From: Beduini massiliensis
Lineage (GTDB): Bacteria; Bacillota_I; Bacilli_A; Erysipelotrichales; Coprobacillaceae
Assembly: GCF_000829905.1 (NCBI RefSeq)
Contig: NZ_CDPP01000006.1
Location: 248,001 to 312,000, forward strand
DNA: 64,000 nt
Direction of reading: 5' to 3'
Shown here: piece by piece, positions 25,393-33,637 of the stretch
Layout of the letters: every line of letters begins with the position of its first letter
How positions within the stretch are numbered: position 1 is the stretch's first letter
The notes under the pieces: generated by a model
Seen by the model: only the letters and a program-made list of their open reading frames with translations
Database searches by the model: none
What the model was told of the DNA's origin: nothing
Translations under genes and position numbers: made by a program

Positions 25393-26694
25393 CTATTTTT
25401 TTAATTTTACTTTTTCTATACGCAGATCATGAATATCTACGACCGTAAACTCTAAATCATCAATCATCACAATCGGATGAGTTCCCGGTTTAGGAATATA
25501 TCCCAGCTTTTCAATGATCAGACCTGACACTGTATCACTATTGACAGAAGTTAATTTCAAATCGAGATCTTCATTGATTTCCACTAAACTTAATTTTCCA
25601 TCGATAAGATAACTGCCATCTTCATTGCGGAGAATCTGATCTTCTTCAAAATCATATTCATCATTTAAGTCTCCGACAATCTCTTCGACTAAGTCCACCA
25701 TTGTCACAATCCCACTGAAAGCACCATACTCATCAATAAGAATTGCCATATGCTGACTGCTGTTTTGCAGTTGAGTAAATAATTCTTTTGTATTCTTGCT
25801 GTCTGGTATAAAATAAGGTTCTTTCATGATCTTTCTGATATCCACTTCTTCAAATGAATGACGATGTGCTTCGATCATGAAATCTTTCATATTCAAAACC
25901 CCGATGACATCATCAATATCTTCATCATAAACCGGTACACGGCTATGGTAAGTATTTAATAATTCATCCAAGTAATTTTTTATTGGTTCATTAATATCAA
26001 TTGCATAAACATCCACACTTGGTGTCATAATATCTCGAGCCGTTTTATCATCAAATAAGAAAATCGAATTGATCATCTGAGCATCTTGTTCATTAAATAC
26101 ACCGATTTCACTTCCGTTGTCAAGCATGGCAATGACTTCTTCTTCAGAAACACTTTCTTCAAATTCTGATGAACGAATACCTAATAATCTTAATACACCG
26201 TTGGTAGACAACGATAACAATTTGATAAACGGTGACATCACTTTAGATATAAAATTAATGGGTTTAACTGTCAACAAACTAAACTTTTCTGCATGATGCA
26301 GCGCTAAACGTTTGGGTACCAATTCCCCAAAAACTAAAGTGAAGTACGATAAAATGATCGTTACGACTATAACTGCTAATGTAGATGAATAAGGAATTCC
26401 TGCATTTACCATCACATTGGCTAAAACCTGTGAAATTCCTGTTGCTGCCGAAGCACTTGAAAAGAATCCGGCAAAAGTAATAGCGACCTGAATCGTCGAC
26501 AAAAACTTTGTTGAGTCATCAAACAGATGTGTCAATAAAGTCGCTCTTGAATCGCCTTGGGCAGCTCTTGCACGTATCTTATTCTTATTGACAGATACGA
26601 TGGCCATCTCTGCTCCTGCAAAAAAGGCATTCACTAAAGTTAAAAAAACTAAAAATAATAATTGAATTAATATGTTTCCCGACGCGGGGTCCAT
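25393..26694 (-). CDS. CNNM/CorC family membrane protein (HlyC/CorC-like, DUF21 and two CBS domains)
   Basis: 433 residues. The N-terminal DUF21 transmembrane domain (about 5-190) has the conserved ALVNAFFAGAEMAIV and FGELVPKRLAL. Two CBS domains follow (about 215-335), which in relatives bind adenosine nucleotides, and a C-terminal CorC_HlyC domain (about 345-430). Bacterial CNNM proteins export Mg2+ (CorC, MpfA); the old name hemolysin is misleading. It sits alone, with a terminator behind and an AT-rich gap in front. The magnesium role is inferred from the family. Confidence 0.9.
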   Translation of the reverse strand: MDPASGNILIQLLFLVFLTLVNAFFAGAEMAIVSVNKNKIRARAAQGDSRATLLTHLFDDSTKFLSTIQVAITFAGFFSSASAATGISQVLANVMVNAGIPYSSTLAVIVVTIILSYFTLVFGELVPKRLALHHAEKFSLLTVKPINFISKVMSPFIKLLSLSTNGVLRLLGIRSSEFEESVSEEEVIAMLDNGSEIGVFNEQDAQMINSIFLFDDKTARDIMTPSVDVYAIDINEPIKNYLDELLNTYHSRVPVYDEDIDDVIGVLNMKDFMIEAHRHSFEEVDIRKIMKEPYFIPDSKNTKELFTQLQNSSQHMAILIDEYGAFSGIVTMVDLVEEIVGDLNDEYDFEEDQILRNEDGSYLIDGKLSLVEINEDLDLKLTSVNSDTVSGLIIEKLGYIPKPGTHPIVMIDDLEFTVVDIHDLRIEKVKLKK

Positions 26695-26783
26695 TTCTTC
26701 ATTCCTCCTAACATATTGCTACCATTATAGCAAAACAATTATGAATAGATGATGAATAAAATGAAATCTTAACGCTTTCTTTA

Positions 26784-27299
26784 TTATTCTTGTTTGTAAT
26801 TTTCGTCCATCCACTCTTTAAATTCTTCTACAAATTCATTAAACTTATCTTGTTTTTTGGCTTCATCGGTAATTCCGTAATAATCTAAATCTAAAAATGT
26901 ATAGCGATCTATGATTTTATTATTTCGATAATGCTGTAAAGTGGGGGTCCAATCATAGTCTAAATTCTTTTGCAGATGATCATAGAACTCAATTTCTTGT
27001 TGGGAAGCTCCTTGCTTTTTGGCGTTATCTCGAAAATTCTTCACATTCAAATAATAAATCCCCTGTCCGGTTTCATTGACATAGTCCTCTAAATAAGGAT
27101 AAAAGACCTGACAATCCCCACAATCAGGCCGCCCGATATAAAGCAGGAAATCTGTTTGCGAAGATAGCTTCTCTTTCAATTGTGTATAATCTATTTCTTC
27201 GATCGCGGTTGTACGATCATATTGGGTTTCTTCTTTTTCTCTTTGGGTACAACCCGCTAAAATGAGCATGAAACAAATAACGATTAACCATCTTTTCAT
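26784..27299 (-). CDS. Thioredoxin-fold lipoprotein, bacteriocin accessory protein-like
   Basis: 171 residues. Lipoprotein signal: MKRWLIVICFMLILAGC, lipidated Cys17. The mature domain has LLYIGRPDCGDCQVFYPYLEDYV: the IGRP...C-x-x-C pattern is that of the thioredoxin-like accessory proteins found with class II bacteriocins (PedC/BrcD) and of lone relatives. CGDC would be the redox pair, acting outside the membrane. No bacteriocin, immunity or exporter gene is nearby, so a general disulfide role is as likely. Ribosome site AGGAGG precedes the ATG. Confidence 0.78.
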   Translation of the reverse strand: MKRWLIVICFMLILAGCTQREKEETQYDRTTAIEEIDYTQLKEKLSSQTDFLLYIGRPDCGDCQVFYPYLEDYVNETGQGIYYLNVKNFRDNAKKQGASQQEIEFYDHLQKNLDYDWTPTLQHYRNNKIIDRYTFLDLDYYGITDEAKKQDKFNEFVEEFKEWMDENYKQE

Positions 27300-27357
27300 A
27301 AGATCCTCCTTTTTTTATGACTATATCATAAATAGCTGATAGTTTCTATGACTTTCA

Positions 27358-27945
27358 TTATTTCTTACGCCATCTGTAGAATGTTGAGATACTGACGTTT
27401 AGCATATCTGCTGCTTCTTTTGTCGTAATTTGCTTTTTATTAAATAAACGAATCACCTCACTGTAGTAATCCGGTTTATTAATGGGAGTCGGTCCAAATT
27501 TCACACCACGTTTTTTTGCAGCTTCGATTCCTTCCGCTTGTCGCTGACGAATATTTTCTCTTTCATTTTGGGCAACGAAACTTAATAACTGTAGGACTAA
27601 ATCCGAAATAAAGGTTCCCAACAAGTCCTTGCTTCGGGTCGTATTCAGCAGCGGCATATCAATGACGACGATATCCGCTCCAATCTTTTTTGTGATCAGT
27701 TTCCATTGATCAATGATTTCTTCATAGTTTCGCCCTAACCGATCAATTGATTTCACATAGACGACATCGCCGTTTTTAAGTCGTTTGATCATGCGCTTGT
27801 AAGCCGGACGGTTAAAGTCTTTTCCGCTCAGTTTATCCGTATAGAGATTCTTTTTAGGTATATCATATTGATCTAATGAAAACTTTTGACGGTCATCATT
27901 TTGATCTTTGGTTGAAACACGGATATATCCAAAATTATTTACCAT
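27358..27945 (-). CDS. Serine recombinase, resolvase/invertase family
   Basis: 195 residues, the size of small resolvases and invertases. The catalytic Ser11 is in GYIRVSTKDQ, Arg residues in SIDRLGRNYEEI complete the active site, and a C-terminal helix-turn-helix (TTKEAADMLNVSISTFYRWRKK in essence, residues about 172-195) binds DNA. Such enzymes cut both strands with 2-bp stagger and invert or resolve DNA. No transposase, cargo or inverted repeat ends lie nearby, so it is a solitary copy. The 150-bp upstream gap has short palindromes that could be its recombination site. Confidence 0.92.
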   Translation of the reverse strand: MVNNFGYIRVSTKDQNDDRQKFSLDQYDIPKKNLYTDKLSGKDFNRPAYKRMIKRLKNGDVVYVKSIDRLGRNYEEIIDQWKLITKKIGADIVVIDMPLLNTTRSKDLLGTFISDLVLQLLSFVAQNERENIRQRQAEGIEAAKKRGVKFGPTPINKPDYYSEVIRLFNKKQITTKEAADMLNVSISTFYRWRKK

Positions 27946-27960
27946 AATTTACCTCCTTAT

Positions 27961-28010
27961 AGTGTTAGTATGACTACGCGAATTAATAGTATACTAAATA
28001 GTATTTTGCA
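27961..28010. other. Palindrome-rich gap upstream of the recombinase (possible res/inversion site)
   Basis: TAGTATACTA (27987-27996) is a perfect 10-bp palindrome with a central TA, flanked by further TAGTAT copies (27966-27971 and 28000-28005). Serine recombinase sites are dyads placed just upstream of their gene. The match is suggestive only. Confidence 0.3.
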
Positions 28011-28072
28011 GTAAATCATCGTAAAAGAAAATAGTAGTTTCTATACTTGCCTTTCTTTTTTTAAATACTAAA

Positions 28073-28102
28073 TTAAAAACACGATACAAGCTGTTCGTGT
28101 TT
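28073..28102 (-). terminator. Intrinsic terminator of the PH-domain gene
   Basis: AAACACGA (28077-28084 complement arm) pairs with TCGTGTTT (28095-28102), followed on the minus strand by T-rich sequence. Confidence 0.7.
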
Positions 28103-28535
28103 ATTTATTCAAAACTTGAATATGATTTGCCTTTAACAACAACTGTTGAATAAATTCCTTCTTTCTTACAGGTGAGATCAGTATTTCATCTTCTCCGTTT
28201 CCACCGTTTTGTGCTTTAAAGACCAAATCGATGCGATCCAATGACAATCCTGAAGAGGCAAGCGGATTATATGTTTCTTTTAATGTTCGAATATCTTGGT
28301 AAGGAATTTTCAAATGCGTCATAATGCCACAGCGAATAAAAAGATAATCTTTTTCTAAAACATAGTACGTTCTAAATGTAAGATCGAAAATAAGCAAATC
28401 ACAGGGAATCAAAACAAGTAAAGCAATGATATTTGCGGTATTTGAAAAACCATGTTCAACCAATGGAAAATGCAGCCAAATCATCAACGCTATGGAAAGA
28501 ATCCAGATAATTCCTATTTTAGAATGATATTTCAT
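28101..28535 (-). CDS. Bacterial PH-domain membrane protein (YdbT/bPH2 type)
   Basis: 144 residues from ATG 28535, which has TAGGAGAGGG upstream; the TTG seven codons earlier has no ribosome site. Two membrane helices (about 6-22 and 28-45) are followed by a bPH2 domain: YYVLEKDYLFIRCGIMTHLKIPYQDIRTLKETYNPLASSGLS in outline, with the conserved pattern of a leading aromatic, I-x-C-G and S-x-x-S-L-D-R-I. Function is unknown; relatives sit beside membrane-stress genes. It begins just after the gpmI terminator and is a single-gene unit. Confidence 0.8.
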   Translation of the reverse strand: MKYHSKIGIIWILSIALMIWLHFPLVEHGFSNTANIIALLVLIPCDLLIFDLTFRTYYVLEKDYLFIRCGIMTHLKIPYQDIRTLKETYNPLASSGLSLDRIDLVFKAQNGGNGEDEILISPVRKKEFIQQLLLKANHIQVLNK

Positions 28536-28553
28536 AAGCCCTCTCCTATTAGA

Positions 28554-28577
28554 CAAAAAGATCCCGTGAAGGGACCT
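28554..28577 (-). terminator. Intrinsic terminator of gpmI
   Basis: Minus strand GGTCCC...GGGATC (28575-28570 with 28564-28559) six pairs with one wobble, then TTTTT. Confidence 0.8.
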
Positions 28578-28581
28578 TTTA

Positions 28582-30096
28582 TTATTTTAATAAGCTGTTT
28601 CCTGTCATTTCTTCAGGGATTGGCAATCCAAGAAGTTCAATGATCGTCGGTGCTAAATCACCTAATTTTCCACCTTCTGCTAATTCTAAATGAGAATTTG
28701 TCAGAATTAATGGTACATCATTTGTAGTATGCGCAGTAAATGGATTATTGTCTTCATCCAACAGCATCTCACTGTTTCCATGATCGGCAGTAATCAGCAT
28801 TGTTCCACCTAATTCCAAGACTTTTTCATAGATTTCACCAACGCATTCATCAACAACGCTAACCGCTTTGATGGCAGCTGAAATAATTCCGGTATGTCCC
28901 ACCATGTCACAGTTTGCAAAGTTTACAATCACCACATCATGAATATCTTTATCTAATTCCGCAATCAATTTATCTTTTACTTCATAAGCAGACATTTCCG
29001 GCTGAAGATCATAAGTCGCTACTTTTGGTGAATTTACCAATACACGTGTTGCTCCATCGATTTCTTTGTCAATTCCTCCATCCATGAAGAAAGTAACATG
29101 GGCATATTTTTCAGTTTCGGCAATTCTTAATTGCTTCATTCCCATTGCTGATAAGTAATCTCCCAATGTATTGGTTAATGTAGGCAACGCAAATGCGATG
29201 TCTCCATTTACAGTATCGGCATATTTCATCATGCACACAAAGGCAAGATTTTTTGGTTTGTTGTCTGGTTTATAATCATAAACGTCAGCAGTTAATACAT
29301 TGGCAATCTGCATTGCACGATCCGGTCTGAAGTTTGCGAACACGACGGCATCATTATCGGCAATTGCACCGTTGACTTCACTATTATATGCCGGAATAAC
29401 GAATTCATCGAAAACTTCTTTCGCATAGCTGTCTTTAATATATTGTACCGGGCAAGTAAATGATTCTCCTTTATGGTTAACCATTGCCTGATAAGCTAAA
29501 TCAATACGTTCAAAACGTTTATCTCTGTCCATCGCATAATAACGTCCTGAAATGCTTGCTACTTTACCGATTCCGATTTCTTTCATTTTATTTAATAATT
29601 CTTCTACGAATGAAGCTGCTGAATCAGGAGCCACGTCACGTCCATCTAAGAACGCATGCACATAGACTTCTTCTAATCCTTGTTGTTTTGCCATTTTTAA
29701 TAAAGCATAAATATGTTCATTAGAAGAGTGAACCCCACCATTTGATAATAATCCCATGATATGGAATTTAGAACCATTCGCTTTAGCGTGATCCATTGCT
29801 TTAATAAATTTTTCGTTTTTAAAGAATTCTCCGTCTTCTACTGCTTTATTGATTAATGTCAATGATTGATAAACAATTCTGCCGGCACCGATATTCAAGT
29901 GACCTACTTCACTGTTTCCCATTTGTCCTTCTGGCAATCCTACCATTTTTCCGCTGGCTTTGATCGTTGTTGTCGGATACATTGCCATCAAATCATCAAG
30001 TGCTGGTGTATTCGCTAATTTAACGGCGTTCCCTGATACTTTAGGGCTTAATCCGTAACCATCTAAGATACACAACACAATTGGTCTTTTTTTCAT
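28582..30096 (-). CDS. gpmI: 2,3-bisphosphoglycerate-independent phosphoglycerate mutase
   Basis: 504 residues from ATG 30096 (GGAGG 9 bases upstream; a TTG one codon earlier is also possible). It interconverts 3- and 2-phosphoglycerate in glycolysis using two Mn2+. Visible are CILDGYGLS at the start, the nucleophile Ser62 in GQMGNSEVGH, the phosphatase inserts VHSSNEH, HAFLDGRD and FRPDRA, and the metal motif ITADHGNSE. The Mn2+ need links it to the manganese genes elsewhere in the window. It is transcribed alone, away from the pgk-tpiA pair and gapA. Confidence 0.97.
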   Translation of the reverse strand: MKKRPIVLCILDGYGLSPKVSGNAVKLANTPALDDLMAMYPTTTIKASGKMVGLPEGQMGNSEVGHLNIGAGRIVYQSLTLINKAVEDGEFFKNEKFIKAMDHAKANGSKFHIMGLLSNGGVHSSNEHIYALLKMAKQQGLEEVYVHAFLDGRDVAPDSAASFVEELLNKMKEIGIGKVASISGRYYAMDRDKRFERIDLAYQAMVNHKGESFTCPVQYIKDSYAKEVFDEFVIPAYNSEVNGAIADNDAVVFANFRPDRAMQIANVLTADVYDYKPDNKPKNLAFVCMMKYADTVNGDIAFALPTLTNTLGDYLSAMGMKQLRIAETEKYAHVTFFMDGGIDKEIDGATRVLVNSPKVATYDLQPEMSAYEVKDKLIAELDKDIHDVVIVNFANCDMVGHTGIISAAIKAVSVVDECVGEIYEKVLELGGTMLITADHGNSEMLLDEDNNPFTAHTTNDVPLILTNSHLELAEGGKLGDLAPTIIELLGLPIPEEMTGNSLLK

Positions 30097-30216
30097 CAAT
30101 AATTACCTCCTATATGCTTCATATTATAATCATTTTAACGAAAGAATTCAAATATTAAAAGGAAAATACACCGTTATTCAGCCATTATTTTTATGCAACC
30201 GTTTACATTATGTTTT

Positions 30217-30399
30217 TTATTTTTTCTTTCTTGGTTCTCCCCAAAGATATATTCCGATAAACACCAAAACCAACGGCCAGTAATTTTCAAAGAATGTGGT
30301 GAGTTTTTGCAGGATTCCGTTAAACTCACTGGTTTGGTCCATCGTTAATATAAAACCTAAAATAATCAACATAATTCCTAAGTTTTTTCTGATTTGCAT
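30217..30399 (-). CDS. Small membrane protein with LiaF/DUF5668-like helices
   Basis: 60 residues from ATG 30399 (a GTG three codons earlier is possible). Two hydrophobic segments: NLGIMLIILGFILTM (residues about 6-20) and NYWPLVLVFIGIYLW (about 39-53). The W-P-L-V-L-x-x-x-G-x-Y pattern is that of the transmembrane part of LiaF and of DUF5668 proteins, linked to envelope stress. A charged tail GEPRKKK ends in the cytosol. It follows the two-component system region on the same strand and may belong to the same response. Ribosome signal is modest (GGTGAT). Confidence 0.65.
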   Translation of the reverse strand: MQIRKNLGIMLIILGFILTMDQTSEFNGILQKLTTFFENYWPLVLVFIGIYLWGEPRKKK

Positions 30400-30449
30400 C
30401 CTTATCACCCACTTTATCTTAACAGTGAGGGGAAAAGAAAAATGTCAAA

Positions 30450-30854
30450 TCATAAATTTGACACTTCTTTTGCGAAAATGAGGAATTTATCCAGTTTGAT
30501 TCGTTCTTCTCCTCTTCGTGAAAAGACACGAATAAAGCGTTCCTGTGTATCATATTCAAAACGTGCTGAATGAATCAGAGCATTGACATCATCTCGAATA
30601 TATTCCGGAATGACGATATAGCTGTTTTCGCTCATTTTTCTTAACAAGACCGCAAGCAGAGCCAAAGTGATTTCTAAATCAAAATAGCTTTCTTCTAAGT
30701 CTAATTCTAAATAATGGTCGGCTATGAAATCTTCCCGATCATAGATCTTATCGATTCTGTTCATCACCATTTCTACTTGATTGATATTGGCTTCAACCGC
30801 TTCGATAAAACATTGCTTTTTCATTTTCCGTGTTCTTTTTTGAGTTTCACTCAT
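30450..30854 (-). CDS. Unknown protein in an operon with a NarL-type two-component system
   Basis: 134 residues. I do not recognise the family. It has no signal peptide or membrane helix and looks alpha-helical: a basic start (MSETQKRTRKMKK), a long acidic helical stretch (about residues 18-65, rich in I/V/E/D), then LALLAVLLRKMSE and a C-terminal part with FSRRGEERIKLDKF. The ATG has GGGGGAGAG upstream and lies two bases after the response regulator stop, so co-transcription is nearly certain. A role as accessory to the signalling pathway is inferred from position alone. Confidence 0.7.
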   Translation of the reverse strand: MSETQKRTRKMKKQCFIEAVEANINQVEMVMNRIDKIYDREDFIADHYLELDLEESYFDLEITLALLAVLLRKMSENSYIVIPEYIRDDVNALIHSARFEYDTQERFIRVFSRRGEERIKLDKFLIFAKEVSNL

Positions 30855-30855
30855 T

Positions 30856-31482
30856 CTACTCTCCCCCTAGATGCTGATAATAGAAAATTGCCAGCTGTGT
30901 GCGATCCCGCAGTTCCAATTTATTGAGTAAAGAACTTAAATAGTTCCGCACCGTTCCTTCCGATAAAAACAAAGTAGCTGCTATTTCCTTATTATTAAAT
31001 CCTTTTGCGACCAACGTAATAAAATTCAATTCTTTCTCGTTGAGTTCATACTTTTCTATCGCAGAGGGGATTTTATTATCTTTTAAAGTAGGAATCTTAG
31101 AAATAATCTCTGTATTAAATACATTCTGACCTGCTGCCACTGCTTTTAAAGAAGGAACAATACAGTCAAAGTTTTGTTTTAAGATATACCCTTTAATCCC
31201 CAATTTAAAGGCTTCCATAATATATTCATCATCTAAAAAGGTCGTTAAAAATAAAATCTTGGCAAAGGGGTCGGCAGCTAAAATATGCTGACTGGCTTTG
31301 ACGCCATTCCCGGATGCCATGCGAATATCCATGAGGACGACATCGGGATGCCAAAGCTGATAAAGTTCGACAGCTTCATTGCCGCTGTGTCCTACTGCCA
31401 GTACTTCAATGTGATTGGCTTCAATAATCGTTTTTAAAGAACTGGTGACCAATGGATCATCATCAATAATTATAATTTTCAA
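30856..31482 (-). CDS. NarL/LuxR-type response regulator
   Basis: 208 residues, starting at TTG 31482 (LKIIIIDDDPLV), with AGGAGG nine bases upstream inside the end of the kinase gene. Receiver domain (1-120): acidic pair IDDDP, phospho-Asp in VVLMDIRMASGNGV, Thr in FLTTFLDD, Lys in GIKGYILKQN. C-terminal LuxR helix-turn-helix (about 145-205): LNEKELNFITLVAKGFNNKEIAATLFLSEGTVRNYLSSLL in outline. It is partner of the kinase gene that ends two bases upstream. The divergent ABC exporter genes are the likely target. Confidence 0.92.
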   Translation of the reverse strand: MKIIIIDDDPLVTSSLKTIIEANHIEVLAVGHSGNEAVELYQLWHPDVVLMDIRMASGNGVKASQHILAADPFAKILFLTTFLDDEYIMEAFKLGIKGYILKQNFDCIVPSLKAVAAGQNVFNTEIISKIPTLKDNKIPSAIEKYELNEKELNFITLVAKGFNNKEIAATLFLSEGTVRNYLSSLLNKLELRDRTQLAIFYYQHLGGE

Positions 31483-31483
31483 A

Positions 31484-32548
31484 TTACTTCTCCTCCTTAG
31501 GTATCGTAATAAAGATTTCAAACCCGGCTTCTGTTTTAAAATTAATATATCCTTTATATTGTTCAACACGGTCACGCATATTTTTTAAACCCATACCATT
31601 TCCTTGAATGGTGCTTTGGCTTCCGTTATCTTTGATGATGAGCTGATAAAAGACAGGCTGTTCTCTTAACAATATATCTATCTTCGTTGCATCAGAATGC
31701 TTATATGTATTATGAATCGCTTCTTTTACAATCGCGATGATTGTATATTTCAGCTGAATATTATTTAAGTTCATCACATCATAAGCAAAGTCTATCTGAT
31801 ATTGAGGATAGGCATTCATTATTTTTTTTACTGCCACTTCCAAATCCAATGCATCATCTTTCATATCGTGGACATTGGTGCGAATCGCATCCAGTGCTTC
31901 TGTTAAGGTCATTTTCAGATTGAGCAAGGGTTCTTGCATATTGACTTGTTGGTTAATTGCGATTAATGCACCAACCTGCAATAAAGAACTGGATAAACCA
32001 TGTCCGGCATGATCGTGAATCTCACGGGCAATACGGTTACGTTCCGTCAGGATCGCTAATTGCACTTCATAATCTTTTTGAATGATCAGATCTTTATTCT
32101 GTCTTGTTAGAAGCATCGAGATTTCCTGACTCTGATCACGCTGTAAACGATATAATGCATCAATTTTTTGATGTTCTTCATAACGTTTCTTTAAAATAAC
32201 TGCCATCAGCACACCGATCGCCACCGCAAACAAGAACAGGCCATCGCACAAAAAGATATTCCAGATAAACGGCAAAGCCAAAAAAACAGTCAGCCAGTAA
32301 GCCCTTTTTCCATACACATCATAGACTGCCAAAGGTAAAAAAGCCAAGAAACTCGGATGAATAAAACAACAAACGCCTATCATTAATGGCAATATCCATG
32401 AATAATGCTTATCTTCCCATAAATAATATAGGGCGCTGAAAATTAATGCCCCCAATAATACAACGATGGAATAAAAATCAAGTCCATATAGGAATAACAA
32501 TATCCAGCCTAATATATAAAAAATACACTTATCTATTATTTTTGTCAT
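31484..32548 (-). CDS. Sensor histidine kinase, NarX/LiaS/DesK type
   Basis: 354 residues from ATG 32548 (MTKIIDK), preceded by AGAGGGACAC; longer in-frame starts lack a ribosome site. Five to six membrane helices fill residues about 5-125, almost without extracytoplasmic loops, so it senses within the membrane or through its transporter partner. The HisKA_3 motif with phospho-His is REIHDHAGHGLSSSL, followed by HATPase motifs KEAIHNTYKHS, IKDNG and GMGLKNMRDR. It works with the NarL-type regulator downstream. With the divergent ABC genes it resembles the LnrJ-LnrK pair of B. subtilis (linearmycin response). Confidence 0.9.
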   Translation of the reverse strand: MTKIIDKCIFYILGWILLFLYGLDFYSIVVLLGALIFSALYYLWEDKHYSWILPLMIGVCCFIHPSFLAFLPLAVYDVYGKRAYWLTVFLALPFIWNIFLCDGLFLFAVAIGVLMAVILKKRYEEHQKIDALYRLQRDQSQEISMLLTRQNKDLIIQKDYEVQLAILTERNRIAREIHDHAGHGLSSSLLQVGALIAINQQVNMQEPLLNLKMTLTEALDAIRTNVHDMKDDALDLEVAVKKIMNAYPQYQIDFAYDVMNLNNIQLKYTIIAIVKEAIHNTYKHSDATKIDILLREQPVFYQLIIKDNGSQSTIQGNGMGLKNMRDRVEQYKGYINFKTEAGFEIFITIPKEEK

Positions 32549-32606
32549 GATGTGTCCCTCTTTTTCTACTATAACAAACATTTCCGGATTACTCAATTGC
32601 TTATTA

Positions 32607-32632
32607 TGACAAATGTCACTTGTGATTGTGAC
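32607..32632. promoter_or_regulatory. Dyads between the two-component system and the ABC exporter (possible operator)
   Basis: TGACA-AA-TGTCA (32607-32618) is a perfect 5-bp dyad; GTCAC (32615-32619) and GTGAC (32628-32632) form an overlapping dyad with 8-bp spacer. They lie upstream of the exporter ribosome site and of the kinase start, where a NarL-type regulator would act. Confidence 0.45.
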
Positions 32633-32692
32633 TTCCTGCACTTATAAATAACACTAAAACATAATAAGATAGAAGCATAAGGAGGAATACTT

Positions 32693-33631
32693 ATGATTAT
32701 TCATGTGGAACAATTAGTAAAAAGATATAAAGATTTAATTGCCTTGGATCATTTTGATCTGGATGTCCAAGAGGGCGAAGTGCTTGGGTTGTTGGGTCCA
32801 AACGGGAGTGGAAAAACAACAGCGATTAATTGTATGCTGTCACTGCTTAAATATGATAAAGGTAAAATCGAATTATTCGGTAAACCGATGACTGCTAATT
32901 CTTACGATATTAAACGGGATATCGGTTTAGTATTGCAGAATGTTGCGGTATTTGATGAATTGAGCGTAGAAGAAAATATTGATTATTTCTGCGGACTTTA
33001 CATTTATGATAAAGCACAGCGCCAACGTTTAGTCAATGAAGCGATTGACTTTGTCGAATTAAATGACTTTAGAAAATTCAGACCTAAAAAACTAAGCGGA
33101 GGATTATTAAGAAGATTAAATATTGCCTGTGGGATTGCTCATCGTCCTAAATTGATTTTTATGGATGAACCCACCGTTGCCGTTGACCCGCAAAGCCGCA
33201 ACAGTATTTTAAATGGTATCCGTCGTTTAAATAAAGAAGGAGCGACCATCGTCTATACCTCTCATTATATGGAAGAAGTAGAAGAGATTTGCAGTCATAT
33301 TGTGATTATGGATAATGGGAAAATGGTAGCACAAGGGACAAGAGAACAGCTGAAAGCGATGATCTCTTTAAAAGAAAAAATTGAGATTGATCAGATCAAA
33401 CTATCATCACAGCAGCTCGATGCCATTCGGGATATTGCCAATATCAATGAAGTCCAATACTATGGTGAACATTTAGAAGTAAAATGCAATGGCGGAGATC
33501 ATAATTTAGTAAATTTATTAGATTATTTTAAAGAAAACAACATTGACTTTGGCATGATCTATTCTAAATTACCAACGTTAAATGATGTATTTTTAGAGAT
33601 TACAGGTAAAGAATTAAGAGATCAGGGGTGA
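32693..33631 (+). CDS. ABC transporter ATP-binding protein (LnrL/SagG-like exporter)
   Basis: 312 residues. Walker A GPNGSGKTT (residues 35-43), Q-loop LVLQNVAVFDEL, signature KLSGGLLRRLNIACG, Walker B LIFMDEPTVAVDP, and switch His in VYTSHYMEE. The sequence LSGGLLRR and the 80-residue C-terminal extension are typical of the drug/antibiotic exporter class (CcmA/DrrA-like). It energises the two ABC-2 permeases encoded next. Ribosome site AAGGAGG. It is divergent from a NarL-type two-component system, as in LnrJKLMN (linearmycin resistance). Substrate is inferred to be a membrane-active compound. Confidence 0.93.
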   Translation: MIIHVEQLVKRYKDLIALDHFDLDVQEGEVLGLLGPNGSGKTTAINCMLSLLKYDKGKIELFGKPMTANSYDIKRDIGLVLQNVAVFDELSVEENIDYFCGLYIYDKAQRQRLVNEAIDFVELNDFRKFRPKKLSGGLLRRLNIACGIAHRPKLIFMDEPTVAVDPQSRNSILNGIRRLNKEGATIVYTSHYMEEVEEICSHIVIMDNGKMVAQGTREQLKAMISLKEKIEIDQIKLSSQQLDAIRDIANINEVQYYGEHLEVKCNGGDHNLVNLLDYFKENNIDFGMIYSKLPTLNDVFLEITGKELRDQG

Positions 33632-33637
33632 TGAAGC

